Under the pieces are notes generated by a model. The model was given only the letters and a program-made list of their open reading frames with translations, did no database searches and was not told the origin of the DNA. The position numbers were made by a program, and so were the translations under genes. This document shows positions 8,454 to 16,465 of a stretch of DNA of 64,000 nucleotides, one piece after another; the stretch's first letter is position 1, and each line of letters opens with the position of its first letter. This stretch comes from Nitrospiraceae bacterium (GTDB lineage: Bacteria > Nitrospirota > Thermodesulfovibrionia > UBA6902): assembly GCA_003599275.1 (NCBI GenBank), contig QZJG01000054.1, forward strand, positions 1-64,000. The letters are read 5' to 3'.

Positions 8454-9364
8454 TTGAAATCTTCAGAAATACAAAAATCGACTTTATGGGCAAGAGGTTT
8501 ATTGCCCTCACCTTCTCTGCAATTTTAACTGTAATCGGGCTTATAGCCGCTGTTCAGGTTGCGAGGGGGACCGCAAATCTCGGCATTGACTTTGCAGGAG
8601 GCACGGCCGTACAGATTAAATTCAATACGCCCATTCAACTGCATGAAGTCAGAAAGGCGCTTGAAGACGGGGGCGTCAGGGACTTTGACCTGCAGGAGCT
8701 TACGACCGAAAACAAAGTCCTCATCCGCGTTAAAAAAAGCGGGGCAAGTATCGGTGCGCTCTCTGAAAATATGATTTCAGTCCTGTCACAGAAGTTTTCA
8801 CAGGGCAACGTGGTCGTTGATTCCACTACCGAGATTGGCCCTAAAGTCGGGTCGAAGCTGAGGACGGATGCGATGTGGGCCGGCATCGCTGCAATGATCG
8901 GGATACTCATCTACATAGGATTCAGATTTCAGCTCAGGTTCGGCATCGGGGCCACTATAGCCACATTCCATGACGTCTTTGCAATATTGGGCATTTTTTA
9001 TTTAATGGGCAAGGAGATAAATCTTTTACTGATAAGCGCCCTCCTGATGATCGCAGGATATTCGCTTACCGATACCGTTGTCGTATACGACAGGATAAGG
9101 GAAAACCTGAAAACCAGATTCAAAAAATCAGCCTCCGAGGTCGTCAATGAGAGTATAAATGAAGTGCTCTCAAGGACCATTATTACGTCACTCACTACTT
9201 TTTTCACGGCTGCTGCTCTTTTTGTTTTAGGCGGCGAGGTGATCCATGATTTTGCCCTTGCGGTCATGCTGGGAATAATCATCGGAACATATTCTTCCAT
9301 ATTTGTTGCGAGCCCCGTTGTGCTGATGCTGGGGAAAGACAAGTCGCTCAACAGCAAAAAATAA
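8450..9364 (+). CDS. secF: protein translocase subunit SecF
   Basis: Partner of SecD. The 304-aa product has a first helix (about 18-38), the NLGIDFAGGTAVQIKF motif, a small periplasmic domain, and the C-terminal five-helix bundle with GYSLTDTVVVYDRIREN. It is translationally coupled to secD. A gap of about 74 bases without a clear terminator separates it from recJ, so read-through is likely. Confidence 0.97.
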   Translation: MIEIFRNTKIDFMGKRFIALTFSAILTVIGLIAAVQVARGTANLGIDFAGGTAVQIKFNTPIQLHEVRKALEDGGVRDFDLQELTTENKVLIRVKKSGASIGALSENMISVLSQKFSQGNVVVDSTTEIGPKVGSKLRTDAMWAGIAAMIGILIYIGFRFQLRFGIGATIATFHDVFAILGIFYLMGKEINLLLISALLMIAGYSLTDTVVVYDRIRENLKTRFKKSASEVVNESINEVLSRTIITSLTTFFTAAALFVLGGEVIHDFALAVMLGIIIGTYSSIFVASPVVLMLGKDKSLNSKK

Positions 9365-9438
9365 CAGAATCCGCTGTCAGTGTCAGACTGGTAACTGTAA
9401 ACCGGCAGCTTTCCTGATTTTTCTTCTTCTATAACAAA

Positions 9439-11127
9439 ATGGACCGTCAATGGCTTGTAAACAGGACCAACCCGGAATTTATTGAGTACCTCTCAGGCAG
9501 GGCCTCAGTGTCCCCGGTGCTCGCCCAGGTGCTTGTAAACCGGGGGTTCAGGGAAGTCGATTCCATAAAAGAGTTTCTTCATCCCTCCATCAACAACCTG
9601 CATGACCCGTTTTTATTGCCTGACATGGACCGGGCGGTCGGCAGGTTGAAGTCCGCAATCAAAAACGGTGAGACGGTAATTGTACACGGCGATTATGACG
9701 CAGACGGCATAACATCGACAGCTCTTCTGGTCAGCGTGTTCAGGAGATTGAATGTAAAGACCTTTTACCATATCCCGAACAGGATAACCGAGGGTTACGG
9801 CATCAGCGATAAAGGCATTCAAAAGGCAAAGGCATCCGGCGCCACTCTCATCATAACCGCCGATTGCGGCATAAGCTCCAACGATGAAGTCCGGGCAGCC
9901 CGTTCGATGGGTATGGATGTCATTGTTACAGACCATCATGAACCACCGGAGAAACTGCCCGACGCAGCGGCGGTCGTGGACCCCCACAGAAAGGATTCCG
10001 GATATCCGTTCAGGTATTTGGCCGGAGTAGGCGTGGCATTTAAATTAGTTTGTGCCCTTGTGAAAGATATTGGGACAGTGGAGATAAATACGGACGAGCT
10101 GCTTGATCTCGTCACGCTGGGTACGGTTGCGGACTCGGTCCCTCTGGTTGGAGAAAACAGGATACTGGTCGCTTACGGGCTCAAAGAAATCAATAAGGGC
10201 CTTTGCAGGGAGGGAATAAAGTCACTGAAGAAGGTCTCGGGCGTAGAGAAGGACCTCAGTTCGGGACGCCTTTCTTACACGTTAATCCCGAGGATCAACG
10301 CCGCGGGCAGGCTTGATGACGCAAGCGAAGTGGTCGAGCTTTTTCTCACTCAGGATGAAGCAAGGGCCGGGGCGACAGCAAAGCTGCTTGATGAACAAAA
10401 TAAAAAAAGACAGAAGCTGGAAGGTGAAGTATTGCAGTCCGCCCTCGGAATGATAGACAGGAGCAGGCCGGACAATGCCATCGTGCTTTCATCCCCTGAC
10501 TGGCATCCCGGCGTAATAGGCATTGTCGCGTCCCGGCTCGTAGAGATGTTTTACAGGCCGATATTCCTTTTCTCCATAAAGGACTCCGTTGCCAGGGGGT
10601 CAGCAAGAGGTATCCCGCCGTTTCATCTTTTTAATGCGATCTCCGAGTGCTCCGGACTTCTCACGGGATTCGGAGGACATCGTCAGGCAGCGGGCCTCAG
10701 ATTGCCGGCCGCTAATCTTCAGGCCTTCAGGAAACAGATGGACCTCATTGTCGGGAGAAGTCTGGGAGAGGAGGACATGGTCCCGAAACTTGAGATAGAT
10801 GCCGCAATAAAATTTTCCGATCTGAATTTTAACCTGATAAAAGAATTGGGCCTTCTTGAACCGTTCGGCAATTCAAACAGGGAGCCTGTCTTCGGGGCCA
10901 AAAGCATAGAGATTGTTAATCACAGGACCGTCGGCAGCAACCATCTCAAGATGCAGTTAAAACAGGACAGTGTAAACATGGACACCATAGGTTTCGGCAT
11001 GGCCGACAGGTTAAACAGAATGCCCGGGGCCTCCGCCTTTGACATCGCTTTTGCCCCTTCAATAAACGAATGGAACGGCTCCCGCAGCCTCCAACTCACC
11101 CTGAAGGCGATCAGACCGAGCGGGTGA
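9439..11127 (+). CDS. recJ: single-stranded-DNA-specific exonuclease RecJ
   Basis: 5'-3' single-strand exonuclease used in recombination, mismatch and base excision repair. The 562-aa protein has the DHH phosphoesterase motifs HGDYDADG (83-90) and TDHHEP (DHH at 165-167), the glycine-rich DHHA1 motif GFGGHRQAAGL (about 415), and a C-terminal OB-like region. The metal ligands appear intact. The secDF-recJ linkage is common. The start ATG gives MDRQWLVNRTNPE, with no strong Shine-Dalgarno. Confidence 0.95.
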   Translation: MDRQWLVNRTNPEFIEYLSGRASVSPVLAQVLVNRGFREVDSIKEFLHPSINNLHDPFLLPDMDRAVGRLKSAIKNGETVIVHGDYDADGITSTALLVSVFRRLNVKTFYHIPNRITEGYGISDKGIQKAKASGATLIITADCGISSNDEVRAARSMGMDVIVTDHHEPPEKLPDAAAVVDPHRKDSGYPFRYLAGVGVAFKLVCALVKDIGTVEINTDELLDLVTLGTVADSVPLVGENRILVAYGLKEINKGLCREGIKSLKKVSGVEKDLSSGRLSYTLIPRINAAGRLDDASEVVELFLTQDEARAGATAKLLDEQNKKRQKLEGEVLQSALGMIDRSRPDNAIVLSSPDWHPGVIGIVASRLVEMFYRPIFLFSIKDSVARGSARGIPPFHLFNAISECSGLLTGFGGHRQAAGLRLPAANLQAFRKQMDLIVGRSLGEEDMVPKLEIDAAIKFSDLNFNLIKELGLLEPFGNSNREPVFGAKSIEIVNHRTVGSNHLKMQLKQDSVNMDTIGFGMADRLNRMPGASAFDIAFAPSINEWNGSRSLQLTLKAIRPSG

Positions 11128-11252
11128 TCTTTCCGGTCCCTTCTGTTCTCCATATTTCCCGCTGCTGCAAAAGGCCAAATAACAGCTCCATGTGGTAAAA
11201 TAACCGGGTTTGTGCTCCACGTTATCAATAAATTAAAGGACCCGGATATCTA

Positions 11253-12557
11253 ATGTTTTTTAAAAGAAGAGTTGTCGTTACGGGTCTCGGAATGGCGACC
11301 TCTCTCGGTCTGCATGTTGAGGAAAACTGGAAGAAGGCCCTCGCGGGGACATCCGGCATCGGAAGGCTTACGTATCCGGCTGCGGAAAAATCCCCGGTAC
11401 AGGCGGTTGGTGAAGTAAAAGAAACCGACTGGCGCAGGATACAGGAAACATTTCCCGAAGATGCCGCAGGAGAAGGCGAGCGCAGGACGCTTTTAACTTT
11501 ATGGGCCGCGAAGTCGGCGCTGACGGACGCGGGGGTGATAAATACAGGGGCCGGGGGACAGGGGCCGTGGGGGCATGACCGCTGCGGTGTTGTCCTTGCG
11601 GCAGGGCTTGGGATCAATCGACTCGAAGATATACGGAGATGGGTTGATAAAGATGGAAGGTTTGATTATGAAAAATTCGGGAGGGAATACAAAGATGTTC
11701 ACGGCGAATCCCTCATTAAAAATAATTCAAACAGGCCTTCTGCCCTGATCGCGGAAAGATTCGGACTGCATGGCTACAATTCGACGATAACCACTGCGTG
11801 CGCCTCCGCGTCGCAGGCCATAGGGACCGCATATCGTGCTATCAGAAGGGGTGATGCCGACATGATTGCCGCAGGCGGAGCTGATTCCATGATAAATCCT
11901 GTCGGACTTGTTTTCTTTGTCATGCTCGGCGCGGCAAACACTGCATCGGACAGCCCCGAAGAAGCTTGCAGGCCCTTTGACAGGAAAAGGGGCGGGCTCG
12001 TGATGGGTGAAGGCGCGGGCATTGTCGTCCTTGAAGAAGAATCTCATGCGCTCAAAAGAGGGGCCGGGATATATGCGGAAGTTGCGGGATACGGTTCTAC
12101 CATGGACGCTTATCAGGTAACTGCGCCTCATCCAAAAGGGGAAGGCGCTGAAAAGGCCATGCGCGCAGCTCTTCTTGACGCAGGCATGCCTCCTGAGGAA
12201 ATTGATTATATCAATGCTCACGGGACAAGCACGAAGCTCAATGATTCGGCTGAGACCCTTGCAATTAATAATGTATTCAAAGGCCATGCAAACAGCCTTT
12301 GCATAAATTCGAGCAAGTCGATCATAGGGCATCTCATCGCAGCGTCGGGCGGGCCGGAATTCGTGTTCACTGCATTGAGTGTAAGCAGGGATGAAATTCA
12401 TCCGACGCTTAATCTGAAAAATCCCGACCCCAAATGCGACCTTGATTATGTGCCGAATGTAAAAAGGTCGAAAGTTGTGCGCGCCGCCATATCGAACTCA
12501 TTCGGTTTCGGTGGACAGAATGCATCGCTTGTGATAAAAAAGTATAATAAATTTTAA
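11253..12557 (+). CDS. beta-ketoacyl-ACP synthase (FabF/KAS II type)
   Basis: Condensing enzyme that extends acyl-ACP by two carbons. The Cys-His-His triad is complete: Cys183 in TTACASASQAI, His323 in NAHGTSTKLND and His360 in SKSIIGHL. At 434 aa it is slightly longer than housekeeping FabF and carries an insert after residue 60, so it is a divergent paralogue. It is the first gene of a plus-strand cluster with a ketoreductase, AcpS, dehydratase, Cys-less ketosynthase and acyltransferase. AAAGGAC precedes the ATG. It could be the active half of a ketosynthase/chain-length-factor pair with the protein at 17074. Confidence 0.88.
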   Translation: MFFKRRVVVTGLGMATSLGLHVEENWKKALAGTSGIGRLTYPAAEKSPVQAVGEVKETDWRRIQETFPEDAAGEGERRTLLTLWAAKSALTDAGVINTGAGGQGPWGHDRCGVVLAAGLGINRLEDIRRWVDKDGRFDYEKFGREYKDVHGESLIKNNSNRPSALIAERFGLHGYNSTITTACASASQAIGTAYRAIRRGDADMIAAGGADSMINPVGLVFFVMLGAANTASDSPEEACRPFDRKRGGLVMGEGAGIVVLEEESHALKRGAGIYAEVAGYGSTMDAYQVTAPHPKGEGAEKAMRAALLDAGMPPEEIDYINAHGTSTKLNDSAETLAINNVFKGHANSLCINSSKSIIGHLIAASGGPEFVFTALSVSRDEIHPTLNLKNPDPKCDLDYVPNVKRSKVVRAAISNSFGFGGQNASLVIKKYNKF

Positions 12558-12686
12558 CCACAGAGTACACAGAGACACGGAGAAATAAATTGAAAACGAA
12601 AAAACTGAACCCAACAATAACAGTCTTATCCTTCTCTCTCATGCCTTTTTTCTCTTTTATTACCCTCTGTGATCTCAGTGGTTATA
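12556..12686. repeat. CACAGAG palindromic dispersed repeat (copy 1)
   Basis: The left arm AACCACAGAGTACACAGAGA and the right arm CCCTCTGTGATCTCAGTGGTTAT are inverted copies around an AT-rich centre. It fills the gap between the ketosynthase and ketoreductase genes and overlaps the ketosynthase stop. A related copy lies at 46554-46643. Confidence 0.7.
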
Positions 12687-12696
12687 AGGAGAAAAA

Positions 12697-13449
12697 ATGC
12701 TCATCGATCTGACAGGCAAAATCGCCCTTGTCACGGGCGGCTCAAGGGGTATCGGGCGGGAGACTTCCGTCCTGCTTGCAAAGGCAGGCGCGAAGGTCAT
12801 TATAAACTACAACAAATCAGCGGAGAAGGCGGAGGAAGTGAAAAAAGCCGTCTCTGATTCAGGCGGTGAGGTGGATATTTTTCAGGCTGATATATCCGCG
12901 CCGGATGGAGTCAAAGGTCTTTTTGATTTTATAAAAAACAGATACGGGAAACTCGACATACTTGTCAATAACGCAGGTGTCATTAAGGACAATTTACTTC
13001 TGGCAATGGAGCTTTCCGAGTGGGACAAGGTACTTGACACCAATCTGAGGGGCGCGTTCCTCTGCACCAAATACGCCGCGGAAATGATGATGGCGAACCA
13101 TTCCGGCAAGATAATCAATATCTCATCCATCGGCGCGCTTAAGGGGGGCCGGGGGCAGACAAACTATGCCTCCGCAAAGGGCGGGCTGATCTCATTCACC
13201 CGTTCATGCGCTGTCGAGCTGGCAGGAAAGGGGATCCAGGTCAATGCGGTTTTACCGGGGATGATCGTCACCGACATGAGCACCCGCGTGAGGAAAAGGG
13301 CCGGAGAAAGGATACTTGAACAAATCCCCCTTAACAGATTCGGCGAACCTTCCGACGTGGCAAATATGATTGTTTTTCTCGCGTCCGACAAAGCTGATTA
13401 CATCACGGGGCAGGCAATCCCGGTAGACGGGGGCATGAGCGTTTCTTAG
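12697..13449 (+). CDS. fabG: 3-oxoacyl-ACP reductase (FabG-type SDR)
   Basis: NADPH-dependent reductase of 3-ketoacyl-ACP. It is a classical short-chain dehydrogenase of 250 aa: TGGSRGIGRE cofactor loop (about 14-22), NNAG motif, catalytic Ser in ISSIG, and Tyr/Lys in NYASAKGG. The C-terminal ITGQAIPVDGGMS is typical. AAGGAG stands just before the ATG. Placement between a ketosynthase and AcpS argues for a dedicated role in this lipid cluster. Other SDR substrates cannot be excluded from sequence alone. Confidence 0.9.
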   Translation: MLIDLTGKIALVTGGSRGIGRETSVLLAKAGAKVIINYNKSAEKAEEVKKAVSDSGGEVDIFQADISAPDGVKGLFDFIKNRYGKLDILVNNAGVIKDNLLLAMELSEWDKVLDTNLRGAFLCTKYAAEMMMANHSGKIINISSIGALKGGRGQTNYASAKGGLISFTRSCAVELAGKGIQVNAVLPGMIVTDMSTRVRKRAGERILEQIPLNRFGEPSDVANMIVFLASDKADYITGQAIPVDGGMSVS

Positions 13450-13492
13450 AAAAGTAGTTAGTAGCAAGTAGTCAGTAGTTACGGGGGAACGA

Positions 13493-13885
13493 ATGAAAAT
13501 ATATCAGGGGATTGATATTGTTGAAATTTCAAAATTCAAAAATGTCGCCCTTAAAAATAAAAACTTCATTCTCGATATTTTCACTGAGAGAGAAAGAGAA
13601 TACTGTCTTGCGAGAAAAGACCCGCATACTCATTTTGCCGGACGCTTCGCGGTAAAAGAGGCGAGCCTGAAGGCGCTTGGCATCGGAATGTCCGGCGCGG
13701 GAATTGACCATTCCTTCCAGGAAATCGAAACTGTCCCAGGTCCTTCCGGGAAGCCTGTGCTTTCATTCACCGGCTGGGTAAAAAAGATGAGCAGCAAGCG
13801 GAAGATCAACCAGTTCACCGTATCAATTTCACATTCGGCGGATTACGCAGTAGCAAGTGTGATACTGGTTGGGGATAAGAATTAA
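13493..13885 (+). CDS. acpS: holo-ACP synthase (AcpS-type phosphopantetheinyl transferase)
   Basis: Transfers 4'-phosphopantetheine from CoA to acyl carrier protein. At 130 aa it has the AcpS motifs GIDIVEI (7-13) and FAGRFAVKEASLKALG, plus the SISHSADYAVA strand near the C-terminus. A carrier-protein activator here implies an ACP substrate, yet no ACP gene is visible in the cluster. The next 2.5 kb is accessory DNA, so an ACP gene may have been lost or may lie elsewhere. Confidence 0.92.
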   Translation: MKIYQGIDIVEISKFKNVALKNKNFILDIFTEREREYCLARKDPHTHFAGRFAVKEASLKALGIGMSGAGIDHSFQEIETVPGPSGKPVLSFTGWVKKMSSKRKINQFTVSISHSADYAVASVILVGDKN

Positions 13886-13887
13886 TT

Positions 13888-13921
13888 TTCCCCTCTATCA
13901 AGAGGGGTTAGGGGAGATTTT
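13888..13921 (+). repeat. CCCCTC...GAGGGGTTAGGGGAG palindromic repeat, intergenic copy
   Basis: CCCCTCTATCAAGAGGGG is a hairpin followed by TTAGGGGAGA. The tail supplies the only Shine-Dalgarno-like purine run ahead of the ATG at 13924. A near-identical unit in reverse orientation sits inside the fabZ-like gene (16751-16781), and a partial copy precedes the acyltransferase at 18393. Confidence 0.75.
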
Positions 13922-13923
13922 CA

Positions 13924-14352
13924 ATGTCCGACATCAATTCATTTGCGGAAAAAATCGGGGCTCTGATCTCAAAATTCGACAAAGACAAAAATCACTATCT
14001 TTCCAAAGGCTATCCTGAGGCGCAGGTCAGGATTGATTTCTTGAATCCCTTCTTCAAGGCGCTTGGCTGGGATATTGAAAACAAGGCGCAGAAGCCGCCG
14101 CATGAAAGGGAGGCCCGAACCCACATCAGCCGTTTCACACGCATGAGGAGTCCATGGTCGCCTGTTGATTATCACGAACCTGTAGAAGCTGAAGGTGTTG
14201 GTAAAATAATCGGGCATGATGAAGACAGTCTTCCTCTCTTAGTTTCATGCGGATGTGTTTTCTCCGTAGGCTTATCAGATAAAGAAACATTTAAGCCACA
14301 GAACGCTGACGAGGTTTACTTTAAGGGATTTTTGCATGTATGGGCAGCTTAA
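13924..14352 (+). pseudogene. truncated restriction enzyme N-terminus, fused to unrelated sequence
   Basis: Residues 1-60 (LISKFDKDKNHYLSKGY, then PEAQVRIDFLNPFFKALGWD) resemble the N-terminal nuclease domain start of type I/IIG restriction enzymes, which are normally about 1000 aa. After EREART the match stops and a short unrelated tail runs to the stop codon. A matching C-terminal scrap of such an enzyme lies at 15519-15626, so the middle was lost. The tail (VGKIIGHDEDSLPLLVSCG) is unrecognised. Confidence 0.6.
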
Positions 14353-14632
14353 ATTTAATGATTTAGACAGACTTGTTGAAAAGCCTGAGGAGATGGTTGC
14401 GAGAAACTGCGGACATACTTTTTCTGTTCAAGTGAATTTGGGAACTGAAGAAACAGAGCGATTTACCAGATGGCTTGATAACAGAGCAGTGATGGTTACA
14501 GATATGATTAATAAAACTCATTCTGTACGGCAAGATAGTACCTCCTGCAAAAACAGTGTATCAACCAAATCAGCAACGGCGCTACTTTTATTATTATTGC
14601 TGAGCGGTAAAGATGATAAATGTTCTCAATAG
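14336..14632 (+). CDS. unrecognised short ORF in decayed region
   Basis: A 98-residue frame (MYGQLKFNDLDRLVEKPEEMVARNCGH...) overlapping the end of the truncated restriction ORF. The first 65 residues look protein-like. The rest ends in a low-complexity run of leucines encoded by a repeated tta/ctg tract. No family is recognised and no strong ribosome site is seen. It may be a remnant displaced during the loss of the restriction gene. Confidence 0.25.
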   Translation: MYGQLKFNDLDRLVEKPEEMVARNCGHTFSVQVNLGTEETERFTRWLDNRAVMVTDMINKTHSVRQDSTSCKNSVSTKSATALLLLLLLSGKDDKCSQ

Positions 14633-14643
14633 CGATAGGGAAT

Positions 14644-14670
14644 AACATATTTTACTAGATATAATATGTT
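14644..14670. repeat. AT-rich inverted repeat
   Basis: AACATATT and AATATGTT form a perfect 8-bp inverted repeat around an 11-base centre, in the gene-poor 14633-14722 gap ahead of the nucleotidyltransferase. It could be a regulator site or terminator stem; no U-run follows. Confidence 0.35.
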
Positions 14671-14722
14671 GAGAAAATAACAATCATACGAATTATTACC
14701 TTGGAAAGGCAGGCGACTCATC

Positions 14723-15505
14723 ATGCTCCCTGACGACCTTGAAAAAGCACATCTCCCGGCATGGGCGCGATTCGGCATACTGGAAGGTTATCGCGGATCG
14801 CACGGTCACGGGACTTACATTCCGAGCACTGATCTGAACTCGGTGGATGACATTGATATATTCAGAGTTGTAGTGCAACCCAAAGAATACTATCTCGGCC
14901 TCGGCAGTTACTTGAAGACCCAGGAACACTTTGAGGCTTTTATCGGGCAGTATGACGTTCTTGTATATGATATCCGAAAATTCATACATTTACTTTCCAA
15001 GGGGAATCCCAATGTCCATATTTTTCTATGGCTGAGACCGGAGGATTATTTCAATATAACCGAAGCCGGCAGATACCTGTTGTACAACCGTGCGGAGTTT
15101 TTATCTCAAAAGGTCATTCAATCCTTTGGCGGCTACGCGGTTTCGCAGCTTAGGCGCATGACCCATCTCGAGTACAAAGGTTATATGGGCGAGAAGAGAA
15201 AGGCCCTCGTCAATCAATACGGGTATGATTGCAAAAATGCCGCTCATTGCATAAGACTTCTTGCTACCGCCATTGATCTGCTAAATACCGGGAAACTTGT
15301 TGTGTATCGTGAGAAAGACAGGGCGACCCTCGTTGAAATAAAAACGGGCAGATGGTCTCTTGAAAGGGTCAAACAATACGCAGACGAGCTGATGATGGAA
15401 TTTGAAAGTCTTGCCCCGCTTTCAAACCTCCCTCTATCAGTTGATCAGAAAAGGCTGGAAGATATTCTGTCGAAAACGATGAAGCTGGCGTGGACGGATG
15501 CTTAG
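14723..15505 (+). CDS. predicted nucleotidyltransferase (YcgL/RlaP-like)
   Basis: The 260-aa protein has a polymerase-beta-type nucleotidyltransferase signature near the N-terminus: GSHGHGTYIPSTDLNSVDDID, with the GS motif and acidic pair, followed by helical regions (ILLATAIDLLNTGKLVVYRE). It resembles the family linked in phages to RNA repair (PF10127), which includes host proteins of unknown target. It sits between the two scraps of a restriction-modification gene, so it probably arrived when that gene was replaced. Substrate is unknown. Confidence 0.6.
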   Translation: MLPDDLEKAHLPAWARFGILEGYRGSHGHGTYIPSTDLNSVDDIDIFRVVVQPKEYYLGLGSYLKTQEHFEAFIGQYDVLVYDIRKFIHLLSKGNPNVHIFLWLRPEDYFNITEAGRYLLYNRAEFLSQKVIQSFGGYAVSQLRRMTHLEYKGYMGEKRKALVNQYGYDCKNAAHCIRLLATAIDLLNTGKLVVYREKDRATLVEIKTGRWSLERVKQYADELMMEFESLAPLSNLPLSVDQKRLEDILSKTMKLAWTDA

Positions 15506-15518
15506 GGCTGACTTCGCT

Positions 15519-15626
15519 ATGCTTCAAGAAATAAGGTGCAAGATTGCGGTCACGGATGAGAGGATAGACGAGATTGTTTATGGGCTTTACGGAATAACTA
15601 AGAGGAGAGGAAGATTATTGAAGTGA
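15519..15626 (+). pseudogene. C-terminal remnant of a type IIG/Eco57I-like restriction-modification enzyme
   Basis: A 35-codon frame, too short for the ORF track, reads MLQEIRCKIAVTDERIDEIV then YGLYGITKRRGRLLK. The TD..IDE.VY.LYG(L/I)T signature is typical for the very C-terminus of Eco57I-type methylase/restriction proteins. With the N-terminal fragment at 13924 it brackets the lost gene. Confidence 0.55.
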
Positions 15627-15655
15627 TAAACAATCCTTCCCGGTAATGATATAAT
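15627..15655 (+). promoter_or_regulatory. promoter candidate for the TumA/TumE-like pair
   Basis: TAAACA (15627-15632) and a perfect TATAAT (15650-15655) with 17-base spacing lie 25 bases before the antitoxin ATG. An AAGGAGG Shine-Dalgarno follows. Confidence 0.5.
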
Positions 15656-15680
15656 TAAATATCAAAAGGAGGTAGGCAAG

Positions 15681-15956
15681 ATGACAAAACTGACTATCGA
15701 GACAGACGACAACTGGACAAGGGAAAAGATAAAGTTAGCGATAAATACCGAGGCCCAATTACTTAGAAAAACAGCGGACAAAATCCTGGACAAGATAAAA
15801 GACTTTGAAAACAGGCATGGCAGGTTGGACAGGGAGGATCTCTACGGCAAGGTAGATGACATGGAGCTTTTGGAATGGGAAGGCGAGATCGAAACATTAC
15901 AGAAAGTGCAAGCCAGATTAAAATCTCTTGAGGAGATAATTTTTGAATATAAATGA
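15681..15956 (+). CDS. TumA-like antitoxin candidate
   Basis: A charged 91-aa protein, mostly helical (MTKLTIETDDNWTREKIKLA...). It precedes and overlaps the TumE-like toxin by 14 bases, as expected for the antitoxin of that pair. It has a strong AAGGAGG ribosome site and a TATAAT promoter. No DNA-binding motif is obvious. Assignment depends mainly on its partner; direct similarity to known antitoxins was not testable here. Confidence 0.5.
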   Translation: MTKLTIETDDNWTREKIKLAINTEAQLLRKTADKILDKIKDFENRHGRLDREDLYGKVDDMELLEWEGEIETLQKVQARLKSLEEIIFEYK

Positions 15957-16335
15957 CTATATCATTCAATTAGAATCGCTCATTAATACTTCTTCCGCAG
16001 TATCAGCCTGCAATTTAACTATTGACAGAAAAACAGAAGACATCGCTTTCATATCGGGGAATATTGAGTTCAGAGACGGCAGCGCCCTTGATTTTAAAGA
16101 GTTCTGTGAGAGCGCCAGGCACGGTATTGAAAGATACAAGTATTCCTATAATTATCGCCTGGCTTCAGATATTCTTTTCAGGTATGACAATGCCCCCGAT
16201 CCAGGTGCAAAAGGATTAAAAACATTTCCGCACCATAAGCATCTCAAAAATAATAAAATCGTTGAATCCAAACAGATGGAACTGGAAGACGTGCTGGAAG
16301 AAATTGAAGGCACTTTTATTGTTAAAGAAGATTAA
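15943..16335 (+). CDS. TumE-family toxin (DUF6516-like)
   Basis: The 130-aa protein matches the pattern of the TumE/DUF6516 toxin family: FISGNIEFRDGSALDFKEF, then RYKYSYNYRL, FRYDNAPDPG, the histidine cluster TFPHHKHL and a C-terminal LEDVLEEIEGT. The start is a TTG with GAGGAG seven bases upstream, overlapping the antitoxin gene. These proteins are annotated as toxins of two-gene modules; the biochemical target is not known to me. The module sits in the accessory insert that splits the lipid cluster. Confidence 0.65.
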   Translation: MNINDYIIQLESLINTSSAVSACNLTIDRKTEDIAFISGNIEFRDGSALDFKEFCESARHGIERYKYSYNYRLASDILFRYDNAPDPGAKGLKTFPHHKHLKNNKIVESKQMELEDVLEEIEGTFIVKED

Positions 16336-16465
16336 CAATATCATATTTTGTTTTGAGATAAAAAAAGACTGATGTCAACAATATATAAAAACTTCACATT
16401 TCCCCTTCTGTTTGATTAGAATAATCACACCTTAAGATTACTTGAGTATCGGAGACACTAACTTT

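Noticed and set aside
11727-12401. 224-aa minus-strand ORF
   Set aside because: Antisense shadow of the ketosynthase gene with its intact triad.
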